A stretch of DNA of 64,000 nt. It comes from Chryseobacterium oryctis. Its GTDB lineage: Bacteria > Bacteroidota > Bacteroidia > Flavobacteriales > Weeksellaceae. The position numbers and the translations under genes are program-made. The stretch spans positions 1 to 64,000 of the forward strand of contig NZ_JAPDHV010000006.1 of NCBI RefSeq assembly GCF_025971925.1, in the 5' to 3' direction. Shown here one piece after another: positions 40,643-50,534 of this stretch (positions are counted from its first letter, which is position 1; every line of letters begins with the position of its first letter). A model generated the notes under the pieces. The model did not search any database. It saw only the letters and a list, made by a program, of their open reading frames with translations, and had not been told where the DNA came from.

Positions 40643-42595
40643 TTATAGTTTTACTTTTTTGCTTACAATTTTACCATTGCTTTTCGTTACCTGAACTACG
40701 TATATTCCTGATTGTAATGATTTAGATTCAAATTCAGGTCGTTTTAAGTCTTGATTTTCAACTAAACTTCCCGAAACACTGTATATTGCAACATTCTTGA
40801 TTTCATCTTCCGATTTAACGATAATTTGGTTGTTTTTAGCGAAAATTTCCAAACTATTATTTGAATTGGTCGGATTATTCAAACTTTTATTAAACTGAAG
40901 ATTATAATAAGGCGTAACAACTTCAAGTGTAAGGTTTTGATTTTCAATATTATTTAAATCAACACCTCCTTCTTTTGTATAGTCAATTTGAGAAATGGTT
41001 TTAATTAAATTTTTATTTTCATCAAAAATATTAATGTGAGAAAGTTCAGTTTCATCAATTTTCAGTACTAAAATATTATTGTTTTCAGATTTTACAATTT
41101 CATTTTCAGCTATTGTTTTTGGAGTATTTTTAATGTATGGGATTATTTTTTCTTCATTATTTTCGGCAACTTTTAATAAATAAACTCCATTATTTAACTT
41201 AGATAAGTCATTGTTTGTTGTTGATTTGTTTTCCGCTTTCTCTTTATTGAAATCAGTAATTTCTTTTAATTCTAAACCATTAAGGCTTGGATTTATTTGT
41301 GAAGAATACAACGGATTTATTGCTTTTTCAGTTTTGGAATTGGCTTGTTTTGAAGTTAAGACTGCCCATTCATTAAATAAACCACCACTTCTCAAAGTAT
41401 TAAATTTGGCATTAGAAGCCAAAACAAACGGAACAATTCCCCCGATATGCCCTAAAGGGCCCCAATAGAAGGAATCTAATTTATATTTATTCAAATCCCA
41501 CCAAGGATAATAACCTCTTTGTGTATTGAGTGTTTTTGAGGTATTTTCAGGATGTATAGCCAAGTCAACCGTAGAATGTCCTAATGTTGTAGGAGTTTTG
41601 TTATACCAATCGTATACATCACTTACTTTTAAACATTGTCTGAGTTTGCTATTCTGATTATTAACAACATCATTCACAAAATTTGTTGTGAAAAGATTTC
41701 TCCAAACCAGAGGTCCCCAAAGTAAACCACCGTTATCTTGAACCACATGATAATTATATTTATCTAAATATTCCAGGGAAATTACCTCTGAAATATTATT
41801 GGTATATGTTTTATAATCTAAATTATTACAAGTATTTACAACATTAGCGAGAAAAGAAGTAAACGGATAAATATCCTTTTCTATAACTCCTTTTTGAAGT
41901 GTTACACCTGAAAAATCATAAGGACCGTCTCCCATATACGCATATTTGAATTTCAAATTCTTGGGATTTGAAATACTCAAGCTTTTTAATGTCGACATTG
42001 CTGCATGTGCACCTTGAGAATATCCTGCTATAAAATATTCATCATAACGTTTTATGTTTAATTGTGATAAAACTTTGTTAGCTGCGGTTATAAAATCAAT
42101 TGTAGCACTCGCTTCGGTAGGATAGTGTACATATGGATGAACTCCGTCTCCAGAACCCATTCCGACATAATCAGGAGCCATTAAAATATAGCCATTCAAA
42201 ACATAAGAAAGTTCTACCACAAAACCTGCGGTCATTACACCTTTTAAATTTGATGGTACATTATTTCTATTATCAGTTGTTCCGTGCTCAGAAACAACGG
42301 TAGAAAGCTTATAATTTACATCAGGATACATTAATAAACCAGTAGCTTTTACAAGTACATTATTCTCATTTTTGGTATAATAAGTGATTTTGTAGCCTTT
42401 TACTCCTAAATGAAAACTGTTCAGATAATTTACAAAATCTGGCGTATTCTGCTCACCAAGATTATTTGAAATGAAATCTGATAAACCTTGTGGGGTAAGA
42501 TTGAGTTTTTGCTCAAAATTAACAACATCTCCAGCTTGCTGTGCAAAGTAAAATGGCGCAGTAAGACCTAGTAATAGAAAAGTAAGCTTTTTCAT
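40643..42595 (-). CDS. secreted alpha/beta hydrolase with T9SS type A sorting domain
   Basis: The 650-aa protein has a signal peptide (about 1-18, ending PFYFAQ). An alpha/beta-hydrolase domain follows, with the nucleophile elbow GYSQGAHAAM (about 195) and the upstream VSEHGTTD. After a spacer it ends in a type IX secretion sorting domain (VKSEDEIKNVAIYSVSGSLV, then SGIYVVQVTKSNGK and KKVKL). It should be exported across the outer membrane. The substrate is unknown; lipase or secretory lipase-like activity is possible. Confidence 0.82.
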   Translation of the reverse strand: MKKLTFLLLGLTAPFYFAQQAGDVVNFEQKLNLTPQGLSDFISNNLGEQNTPDFVNYLNSFHLGVKGYKITYYTKNENNVLVKATGLLMYPDVNYKLSTVVSEHGTTDNRNNVPSNLKGVMTAGFVVELSYVLNGYILMAPDYVGMGSGDGVHPYVHYPTEASATIDFITAANKVLSQLNIKRYDEYFIAGYSQGAHAAMSTLKSLSISNPKNLKFKYAYMGDGPYDFSGVTLQKGVIEKDIYPFTSFLANVVNTCNNLDYKTYTNNISEVISLEYLDKYNYHVVQDNGGLLWGPLVWRNLFTTNFVNDVVNNQNSKLRQCLKVSDVYDWYNKTPTTLGHSTVDLAIHPENTSKTLNTQRGYYPWWDLNKYKLDSFYWGPLGHIGGIVPFVLASNAKFNTLRSGGLFNEWAVLTSKQANSKTEKAINPLYSSQINPSLNGLELKEITDFNKEKAENKSTTNNDLSKLNNGVYLLKVAENNEEKIIPYIKNTPKTIAENEIVKSENNNILVLKIDETELSHINIFDENKNLIKTISQIDYTKEGGVDLNNIENQNLTLEVVTPYYNLQFNKSLNNPTNSNNSLEIFAKNNQIIVKSEDEIKNVAIYSVSGSLVENQDLKRPEFESKSLQSGIYVVQVTKSNGKIVSKKVKL

Positions 42596-42727
42596 ATTTT
42601 TATATTTTGGTTGTTAACAAGTTATTTTTTTTCTACAATATTCACAATATTTTGAATAATCAACAACTATTCATTGAATACAAGTTTTCTATTATTTCCT
42701 TTAAAAACAGATATAAATCAATAAAAA

Positions 42728-42752
42728 AAGCCCGTTCAATTTGAACGGACTT
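42728..42752 (-). terminator. terminator of the acyl-CoA dehydrogenase gene
   Basis: GCCCGTTCAA and TTGAACGGAC pair with a T-tract on the minus strand. Confidence 0.75.
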
Positions 42753-42782
42753 AAACTATATATAAATATTTTCGTATTATTT

Positions 42783-43961
42783 TTAGAAAGCGTTGATACC
42801 TGTAATATCTAAACCTGTAATCAGTAAATGAACATCATGTGTTCCTTCATAAGTAATTACAGATTCCAAGTTTGCAGCATGTCTCATCATCGGGAATTCA
42901 CCCATAATACCCATTCCTCCAAGAATCTGACGAGATTCTCTAGCTATATCTATCGCCATTTTCACATTATTTCTTTTTGCCATAGAAATTTGTGCAGGGG
43001 TTGCTGTGTGAGCATTTTTAAGATTTCCTAACTGAAGGCAAAGCAACTGAGCTTTTGTAATTTCAGTTAAAAACTCGGCTAATTTTTTTTGCTGTAGTTG
43101 ATAAGATCCAATAGGTTTTCCGAATTGTTTTCTTTCTTTAGAATACTGAACAGCAGTACAATAACAATCAATCGCTGCACCAATTACTCCCCAAGAAATA
43201 CCATATCTAGCAGAATTCAAACATGATAAAGGTCCTTTTAATCCTGTAACTCCAGGAAGTAAATTCTCTTTCGGAACTTTAACATCATTAAATACCAATT
43301 CACCTGTTTTAGAAGCTCTTAAACTCCATTTATTATGGGTTTCCGGAGTTGTGAAGCCTTCCATACCTCTTTCAACAATTAGTCCTTGTACTTTTCCTTC
43401 TTCATTTTTAGCCCAAACTACAGCAATATCGCAAAGAGGAGAGTTGGTGATCCACATTTTTGCTCCATTTAAAAGATAATGGTCTCCCATATCTTTAAAA
43501 TAAGTCTCCATAGAGCCCGGATCTGAACCATGATTAGGCTCAGTTAAGCCAAAAGAACCAATCATTTCACCGACTGCTAATTTTGGCAAATATTTTCTTT
43601 TCTGTTCTTCCGAACCAAATTCATTGATAGGAAACATCACCAAAGAACTCTGAACCGATGCTGCAGAACGAACCGCAGAATCACCTCTTTCTAATTCTTG
43701 CATGATAAGACCATAAGAAATCTGATCAAGACCAGAACCTCCATACTCAACCGGAATGTAAGGCCCAAGCGCACCTATTTTCCCTAATTCACGCATCAAA
43801 TTTGGGATATCTGTATGATTTTGGGCTGCTTGATCTATTTGTGGCATTACAAAACTTTCAACCCACTCTCTGATTGACTGACGAATAAGTTTGTGTTCTT
43901 CGGTAAGTAATGCATCTATTCCGTAATAATCCGGGATGCTTGTAAGAGGATAATATGACAT
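42783..43961 (-). CDS. acyl-CoA dehydrogenase, glutaryl-CoA dehydrogenase type
   Basis: The 392-aa flavoenzyme has FGLTEPNHGSDPGSMET, the FAD-binding RKQFGKPIGSYQLQQ and the catalytic Glu in ITYEGTHDVHLL. The TYEGT context and length match glutaryl-CoA dehydrogenase, so lysine or tryptophan degradation is likely; other acyl-CoA substrates are possible. It is monocistronic. Confidence 0.85.
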   Translation of the reverse strand: MSYYPLTSIPDYYGIDALLTEEHKLIRQSIREWVESFVMPQIDQAAQNHTDIPNLMRELGKIGALGPYIPVEYGGSGLDQISYGLIMQELERGDSAVRSAASVQSSLVMFPINEFGSEEQKRKYLPKLAVGEMIGSFGLTEPNHGSDPGSMETYFKDMGDHYLLNGAKMWITNSPLCDIAVVWAKNEEGKVQGLIVERGMEGFTTPETHNKWSLRASKTGELVFNDVKVPKENLLPGVTGLKGPLSCLNSARYGISWGVIGAAIDCYCTAVQYSKERKQFGKPIGSYQLQQKKLAEFLTEITKAQLLCLQLGNLKNAHTATPAQISMAKRNNVKMAIDIARESRQILGGMGIMGEFPMMRHAANLESVITYEGTHDVHLLITGLDITGINAF

Positions 43962-44091
43962 GTTTTTTTGATTTGTTTAAAAATAACACTTTTCGTGTTG
44001 TCTGAGAAATTTTTTTTGAATTCCTTTTTATATATTGTCTTTCAATACAATAAATTATTTTTAAATAGAAAAATTTTCAATATTCTACGTA

Positions 44092-44880
44092 TTATACTTC
44101 CTCGTCATTGGTGATAGGGTACTTGTTGGTAGAATTATGAACTTTATTTTTGAATTTATATAAATATGGAGCTTTATTAGCTGATCCATCATAAAACTTT
44201 TCTAATCTGTCTAAGATATTTAAGCTTAAAATTTTGCGCTGAAAATTATTCCTTCTGAATTTTTGCCCTAGAATAGTCTCGTACAAACATTGAAGATCTT
44301 TCATTGTAAACTTTTCGGGAAGGAGATTACTTGCTGCAACTTCTGTGTTGATATTCATTCTAAGGTATTCTAAGCCGGTTTCTATAATTCTGTCGTGATC
44401 AAATGCCATTTCCGGAAGGTTGTCAACTTCAAACCATTCACAGGTTTCATTGAACGCATCAGGAAAAGTATTGGCTAAGGAAAAATCGATAAGACTACAA
44501 TATCCTACCGTTATAAACCTCTGAAAAATCCAGTGATCTTTAGGAACTTCAATACCCTTATTATTAAGCAAAATCTGATGAACATTATTTTCCGTTCTAT
44601 CTATCCTTCCAAATGTATGAAATTGCTTTAGGAAAATATTTTTCAAATGTGTTCTTTCGTACAGAACCCGTTCAGCAGCTTCTCTAAGATCTTCATCATT
44701 GAAAACAAAACCTCCAGGAAGCGACCATAAATTAAGATCATGATACTTTAAAAGTAAAACTTTCAAAATATTATCGTGAAAACCAAATATGGTGCAGTCA
44801 ACAGAAATATGGGATACAAAATCTTTTGTATCAATAAGTTCCTGAAGGGTTTCTTTATTTTTTTCGTTATTGATTTTCAT
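44092..44880 (-). CDS. NUDIX-domain transcriptional regulator with winged helix
   Basis: The 262-aa protein has an N-terminal NUDIX-like domain (WSLPGGFVFNDEDLREAAER) and a C-terminal winged-helix region (FTMKDLQCLYETILGQKFRRNNFQRKIL). Bacteroidota use this fusion type (NrtR/AraR-like) as sugar-responsive regulators. It is at the end of the minus-strand arm of the glucan locus, 23 bp after the MFS gene, and is a good candidate for its regulator. Confidence 0.82.
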   Translation of the reverse strand: MKINNEKNKETLQELIDTKDFVSHISVDCTIFGFHDNILKVLLLKYHDLNLWSLPGGFVFNDEDLREAAERVLYERTHLKNIFLKQFHTFGRIDRTENNVHQILLNNKGIEVPKDHWIFQRFITVGYCSLIDFSLANTFPDAFNETCEWFEVDNLPEMAFDHDRIIETGLEYLRMNINTEVAASNLLPEKFTMKDLQCLYETILGQKFRRNNFQRKILSLNILDRLEKFYDGSANKAPYLYKFKNKVHNSTNKYPITNDEEV

Positions 44881-44903
44881 GGAAGTAAAAATAAAATTAT
44901 TTT

Positions 44904-46091
44904 CTATATTTTTTTCTTTACACTGTGAAAATATGTTAAACTTATTATAAAAAGCACAACCACAGCAAGTAAGATATACAATGAATAGTAATTTAATAAA
45001 CCTTTTGCAAACAAAAGCGACATCGTTATAGAACTAATAGAACTGCCTAGAGAAGAAAAAATGACTATCAGTGAAGTAAAAAGAGTTATTTTATCTTTAT
45101 CAATCATTGCAATCATTTTTGAATTGATGACAGGATAAAGAGGTGATAAAAATAAACCAATTACAGGAAATAAAAATAAAAGAATCTTTGAATCTTCTGA
45201 ATCCAAAAATTGTATTCCTAAAATAATACACAATACAAGTATTATTAAGGAAAGACAAATTGTAAAATATTTTGACAATGAAAATCTTTGAATAATATTT
45301 GCTGTAATTGTTCTTCCGATATAAGAGAATAATGCCAGAAGGGAGGACGCCTGTATAGCAAAAAAAGAATTGACTTTCAGGTGATTTTTATAGAAAGAGG
45401 GTAGCCAGGAATTAAAGCTTTGCTCAACAAATACAATAAAAAAAATAACACCTAAAAAAATAATAACAGATTTATTCACAAATTTTGATAGATCTGCAAT
45501 CACACTGGTTTCATTTTCTTTTACTGATTCTGAAATTTTTAGTCGAGAAAATAATACAATTGCAATAATAGAAAGAAGTGAAATTGACAAGAACCCGAAT
45601 TTCCAAAAACCTGAATATTTGCTCGAAATAAGCCAACCAAAACCTATATTAACTGCAAAAACGCCTATCATAAATGATGCTTCAACACTATTCATCATTT
45701 TTGCGAGGTATTTTTCTTCTCTAGTACTATTGCGGATAATTCCAAAAACACAAATTTTACCAATAGCAAAACATGCTCCGATAATAGCAAACCATAACTT
45801 ATAAAACCAAAAAACTTCAACAAAAGGTAAAATACATGAACAAATCCCAACAATGGCTAATGCAGAAATTAATGCTTTCTTAGTCCCTGCTTTATTAATA
45901 AACTTGACTGCAAAAAGTGAAATAATTGCAATAGGCAAATCTTTAAATGATTCTAATAATCCAAGTTTTTCATAAGTAATTTTAGCTTCCGAAAGTTGAA
46001 GAATCACTATCCCCATGCAGTTTAGCACCATAGAGAAAATTAGAAAAGTTAGCTTGAGGGGAAGGCCAATTTTGGAGAGCTTACTATTCAT
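44904..46091 (-). CDS. MFS transporter (probable sugar importer)
   Basis: From ATG 46091 (MNSKLSKIGLPLKLTFLIFS) the 395-aa protein has twelve predicted membrane helices and an MFS layout. An upstream start at 46166 would add a hydrophilic 25-residue extension and is less likely. In a SusCD locus it probably imports the released monosaccharide, likely glucose. It is followed by the NUDIX regulator 23 bp later. Confidence 0.8.
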   Translation of the reverse strand: MNSKLSKIGLPLKLTFLIFSMVLNCMGIVILQLSEAKITYEKLGLLESFKDLPIAIISLFAVKFINKAGTKKALISALAIVGICSCILPFVEVFWFYKLWFAIIGACFAIGKICVFGIIRNSTREEKYLAKMMNSVEASFMIGVFAVNIGFGWLISSKYSGFWKFGFLSISLLSIIAIVLFSRLKISESVKENETSVIADLSKFVNKSVIIFLGVIFFIVFVEQSFNSWLPSFYKNHLKVNSFFAIQASSLLALFSYIGRTITANIIQRFSLSKYFTICLSLIILVLCIILGIQFLDSEDSKILLFLFPVIGLFLSPLYPVINSKMIAMIDKDKITLFTSLIVIFSSLGSSISSITMSLLFAKGLLNYYSLYILLAVVVLFIISLTYFHSVKKKI

Positions 46092-46265
46092 TTTAGGGAT
46101 TTTTTTATTCGGAATTTTGACTTTTTCACAAGTTATTAAAGATATTTTAACGCTTTCAGCCCCCAAAAATAAACGAAAAAATAAAATATTTATTAATTTA
46201 ATGTTAAATAATAAAAAAAAATATATTTTTATTGTCTCAATTTGAGAATTAAAAACTAACTGTAT

Positions 46266-49079
46266 ATGAATGTAAAAAAAACAACAAGTTTAGGGATGAT
46301 TGCTGTATTGTATTTTACAGCAAACTTTAATGCCCAAAAAACGACAGACACTCTTCCCAAAGAAAAAAAAATAGAGGAAGTAGTACTTATAGGATATGGT
46401 TCAGTAAAAAAATCTAACCTTACAAGTGCTGTTTCTACTGTAAAAGCCGACGCTTTCGATGATCGACCTATCTACAATGTAGGACAAGCATTGCAAGGAC
46501 AAGCAGCAGGAGTAAACGTGATACAGGCTTCAGGCAAACCGGGTGCAAATATTGACGTAAAAATTAGAGGTAACAACTCTATTTCGTCAAGTGTAAGCCC
46601 ACTTTATATTGTTGATGGAATTCAGACTAATGATATAAGCGGAATTAATACTGATGATATTGTAGATATGACGATCCTAAAAGATGCATCATCTACAGCT
46701 ATTTATGGAACGAGTGGTTCTTCGGGTGTTGTGATTATCACAACTAGAAGAGGAAAATCCGGAAAGCCACAACTAAATTTCAATGCTTATTGGGGAATTT
46801 CTAAAGCAGTAAAGAATATTGATGTTCTAAACCTGGATCAGTATAAAGAATTGATGAAAGAAATAAATGTTTCTTATTACAACACTGCAAACAATCCTAG
46901 ATATGACGGAATAAATACAGACTGGACAAAAGAAGTTTTCCGTACAGGTTTCGACCAAAATTATAATGTAAATTATTCTTTTGGTGATGAAAATGTAAAA
47001 GTATATACAGCGTTGGGATACCAAGATATTGATGGTATTATAAATCCTGCAAAATTCCAAAGGACATCTACTAAAATAAATTTAGATGCTAAAATATTAC
47101 CTTGGTTGAAATTAAATTCTTCATTGAATTATTACAATACAACTCTAAAAAATACTAATGACAATCTAAGTACAGCGAGAGGAGGTGTAGTATTAAGTGC
47201 ATTCAATACACCTAGTTTTTTGCCTGTTTACGGAGAGCAAGTTAATTTCATTTCTACCGATCAGGCAGTTTATGATCCAGCTACAGGAAATATAAAAGAT
47301 GGATATAAGCCAGGACAATTTGCTCCCAATCCATATCAATCTTCTTGGGAAAATCCTGTTGCTTACCAATCCAGATTAGATAAAACAAATACTCATCGTT
47401 TTTTAAGTAATTTTGGATTAGAAGTTAATATTCTTAAGAATCTAGTTTGGAAGCCAACTATTTCATTTGATATGATAGATTCTCAGAACACCAAGTTTGT
47501 AGATGGATATCAAAGTAGTTACGGACGTGAGAAAAAAGGGATAGGTTCAGAAAATAATTACTTATTTCAAGAGTATATTTTTGGGAATACTCTAAATTAT
47601 ACTATTAAAAAATCTGTTCATGATTTCTCATTGTTAGGAGGTTTCGAAATGAGAGAGAAAAATGTCCAGTATAGATCATATAATGGTGAAAATTTCACCG
47701 AACCTTTAACTAATTTTAATTATAATTTAGCTACGAATCAGGGGTATGATTATCATAAAGAAATATTAAGAGGAGTTTCATTTTTTGGTAGAGCACTTTA
47801 TACATTCAACGAGAAGTATACCATTATGGGTGTTTTTAGAGGAAATGCAAATTCTGCATTGGCTTCTGGAAATAGATGGGGCTTTTTCCCAGGAGTATCT
47901 GCTTCTTGGTTAGTATCTAAAGAAAATTTCTTAGCAGACAGTAAAGTAATTAGTGAATTAAAGTTAAGAGGAGGATGGGGACAAACAGCTAATGTTTCAG
48001 CTATTCCTGCATATTCTAGTTTCAATCTATACGATCCTTATTGGTCTAATGGAGTTGTTACATATAAGTCAACTCAAGCAGATAGTAGAGATTTGACATG
48101 GGAGACAACTACTGATACAAATTTTGGACTTGATTTAGGATTATTAAATAATAAAATAAGATTTGCAGCAGATATTTATAAAAGAAAAACAGATAATTTG
48201 ATTATCCCTTTAGTTATGGGAGACTTAACTTATCCTATTTATAGAAATTTTGGTTCGCTAGAAAATCAAGGGCTAGAGCTTTCTCTTAGTACCACAAATG
48301 TTAAGAAAGAAAATTTCTCTTGGAGTTCTTCATTTAATATAGCTTTTGCTAAAAATAAGGTTTTGAATTTTGATTATGTAAATACCATAGATGCCGCAGC
48401 TATTGAAGGCATGGGAAGTTTGGTTCGTTTCGGAGTTGGTCAACCTCTAAGTATGTTTTACGGATATCAGATAAATGGAGTGAATCCTCAAACAGGAGAT
48501 TTAGAATATAAAGATCTTAATGGTAATGGGTATATGGATTCTTTAGATAGAACTTATATTGGTAATCCGAACCCAGATTATACATTTGGATTCTCTAATA
48601 ATTTTACTTTGAAGAATTGGTATATGGATGTTCTTGTAACAGGATCTGTTGGTAATGATGTCTTCAATGCAACACGTTTTGATTTAGAAATGATGAATGA
48701 TTACAAAAATCAATCAACAGCTGTATTAAACAGATGGACAACTCCTGGGCAAATTACCGATGTTCCAAGAGCAGGGTCTGCATCTTCTCTTAATATTTCT
48801 GATCGATTCGTAGAGGATGGTACATTTGTAAAGATAAAAGCAGTAACCATTGGTTATAATTTCAAGCAACCTTTCAAAGGAGTGAATAAACTGAACCTTT
48901 ATCTTACTGGGCAAAACCTATACACTTTCACAAAGTATACGGGTATGGATCCTGAAGTTAATGCTTTTAGTTCTAGTAGTAATGCTACAGCGGGTGCTTC
49001 TAATGCTGTGATGGGAATAGATTACGGTACTTATCCGCAAGTAAGAACTATTATTTTTGGAATTAAAGCAAATTTTTAA
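46266..49079 (+). CDS. SusC/RagA family TonB-linked outer membrane transporter
   Basis: The 937-aa TonB-dependent receptor has a signal peptide (about 1-23, FNAQ), a TonB-box-like segment KKIEEVVLIGYGSVKKSNLT, a plug domain with LQGQAAGVNVIQASGKPGAN and ILKDASSTAIYG, and a long beta-barrel ending IIFGIKANF. The usual N-terminal carboxypeptidase-D-like regulatory domain is missing, so this is the short form. It forms the transporter with the SusD lipoprotein encoded 14 bp downstream. Confidence 0.93.
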   Translation: MNVKKTTSLGMIAVLYFTANFNAQKTTDTLPKEKKIEEVVLIGYGSVKKSNLTSAVSTVKADAFDDRPIYNVGQALQGQAAGVNVIQASGKPGANIDVKIRGNNSISSSVSPLYIVDGIQTNDISGINTDDIVDMTILKDASSTAIYGTSGSSGVVIITTRRGKSGKPQLNFNAYWGISKAVKNIDVLNLDQYKELMKEINVSYYNTANNPRYDGINTDWTKEVFRTGFDQNYNVNYSFGDENVKVYTALGYQDIDGIINPAKFQRTSTKINLDAKILPWLKLNSSLNYYNTTLKNTNDNLSTARGGVVLSAFNTPSFLPVYGEQVNFISTDQAVYDPATGNIKDGYKPGQFAPNPYQSSWENPVAYQSRLDKTNTHRFLSNFGLEVNILKNLVWKPTISFDMIDSQNTKFVDGYQSSYGREKKGIGSENNYLFQEYIFGNTLNYTIKKSVHDFSLLGGFEMREKNVQYRSYNGENFTEPLTNFNYNLATNQGYDYHKEILRGVSFFGRALYTFNEKYTIMGVFRGNANSALASGNRWGFFPGVSASWLVSKENFLADSKVISELKLRGGWGQTANVSAIPAYSSFNLYDPYWSNGVVTYKSTQADSRDLTWETTTDTNFGLDLGLLNNKIRFAADIYKRKTDNLIIPLVMGDLTYPIYRNFGSLENQGLELSLSTTNVKKENFSWSSSFNIAFAKNKVLNFDYVNTIDAAAIEGMGSLVRFGVGQPLSMFYGYQINGVNPQTGDLEYKDLNGNGYMDSLDRTYIGNPNPDYTFGFSNNFTLKNWYMDVLVTGSVGNDVFNATRFDLEMMNDYKNQSTAVLNRWTTPGQITDVPRAGSASSLNISDRFVEDGTFVKIKAVTIGYNFKQPFKGVNKLNLYLTGQNLYTFTKYTGMDPEVNAFSSSSNATAGASNAVMGIDYGTYPQVRTIIFGIKANF

Positions 49080-49093
49080 ACTAAACAATTATT

Positions 49094-50533
49094 ATGAAAA
49101 TAAATACATCAATATATTATTTATTAGGGATTTCATTACTTACTACGAGTGTTTCATGTAGTAACTTCTTAGATACAGAGCCTATTACGGAACAACAGAT
49201 AGATCTTACAAATCCGCTAAAAACAGCTACAGATGCAGAAAATAGAATGAATACAATCTATAATGCATTTGGAAATGAATATTGGCAGCTAGATTATTTC
49301 TTCAACGGAGACGCGCAAACAGATATTTCTTATGCTGGGGCAGATAATGTACAGAACTTTCAGCAGGATGAATATAGAATATTAGCAACTAATTCTAATG
49401 TTCTTAGAGATTGGAAGTATTTATACGGTTTTATTAATGACTGTAATATGATTTTGAACTATGTTGACGAAATCAATGATCCTTCACTTACATCTGCACG
49501 TAAAGCACAAATGAAATCTGAAGCAGCTATTATGAGAGCTCTTTATTATTTTCATGCTGTACAGCTTTGGGGAGATGTTCCAGTGGTAACTAAAGCTGTA
49601 ATTGGGGTTAATTCGGCAAATTTTGATGAAGTTTATAGTCAGGTTTACCCTGCCAGAAAACCAATACAAGAAGTTTACGACCTAATAATTTCAGATCTGG
49701 AAGGCTCACTTGCTAATGCTCCAGCTGGTTCAGAAAAATATAAAGCTAACAAAAACTTTGCTTATGGATTATTAGCTAAAGTTTACGCTACAAAGCCTAA
49801 TCCAGATTGGGCAAAAGTAAAACAATATTGCAACAACATTTCAGGAGTAAGTTTATTGGCAAATTATGATCATTTGTTTGATGGGAATCATGAAGGTAAT
49901 GCAGAATCTATATTTGAAGTTGATGGCAACGCAGGAAGTGTATGGGCGTGGGGAACTTCAATGTTTACAGGCACAGACTGGAAAAAATTCAATGTTCCGT
50001 CTAATGATTTGGTAAAAACATTTGATGATGAAAATGATCTTGTAAGAAAAGCAAGTACAATTAAATTTTCAACAGTAAGTTGGTCAGATAATTTTTGGAC
50101 AAGCAACAATTATCCTTTCATGAATAAAATGAGGCAAACGGATGGAAAACAAAATTTTTATATCCTTCGCCATGCAGATATTCTTTTATTACAGGCTGAA
50201 GCAGCAGTTAGAACAGCAGATTACACTGGTGCAGCAGGTTATATTAATCAGGTGAGACAAAGGCTAAGTTTGCCAACTGTAACAATTTCGTCAGAATCAG
50301 ATGGAATAAATAAAGTATTAAAAGAAAGAAAATTAGAATTAGCTTTTGAAGGTCATCGTTGGTTTGACCTGAAAAGAACGGGTAAGGCAATTGAAATATT
50401 ATCACAACAGAAGGATGGAAATGGCAGTATATTGTCTTATGCAGGAAATATTAATCAAGATAGATTATTATGGCCAATTCCTCAGGGACAAAGAGATAAC
50501 AATCAAAATCTGACTCAAAACCCAGGTTACTAA
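49094..50533 (+). CDS. RagB/SusD family glycan-binding lipoprotein
   Basis: The 479-aa lipoprotein has a lipobox in TTSVSCSNFLDTEP (Cys22), TPR-like helices (MRALYYFHAVQLWGDVPVV) and the typical C-terminal ERKLELAFEGHRWFDLKR plus LLWPIPQGQRDNNQNLTQNP. It forms the lid of the SusC transporter and binds the polysaccharide. It is 1 bp upstream of a GH30 gene. Confidence 0.93.
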   Translation: MKINTSIYYLLGISLLTTSVSCSNFLDTEPITEQQIDLTNPLKTATDAENRMNTIYNAFGNEYWQLDYFFNGDAQTDISYAGADNVQNFQQDEYRILATNSNVLRDWKYLYGFINDCNMILNYVDEINDPSLTSARKAQMKSEAAIMRALYYFHAVQLWGDVPVVTKAVIGVNSANFDEVYSQVYPARKPIQEVYDLIISDLEGSLANAPAGSEKYKANKNFAYGLLAKVYATKPNPDWAKVKQYCNNISGVSLLANYDHLFDGNHEGNAESIFEVDGNAGSVWAWGTSMFTGTDWKKFNVPSNDLVKTFDDENDLVRKASTIKFSTVSWSDNFWTSNNYPFMNKMRQTDGKQNFYILRHADILLLQAEAAVRTADYTGAAGYINQVRQRLSLPTVTISSESDGINKVLKERKLELAFEGHRWFDLKRTGKAIEILSQQKDGNGSILSYAGNINQDRLLWPIPQGQRDNNQNLTQNPGY

Positions 50534-50534
50534 T

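Noticed and set aside
46092..46166. Longer MFS protein starting at 46166
   Set aside because: The 25-residue extension is hydrophilic and unlike MFS N-termini. ATG 46091 directly precedes the first helix.
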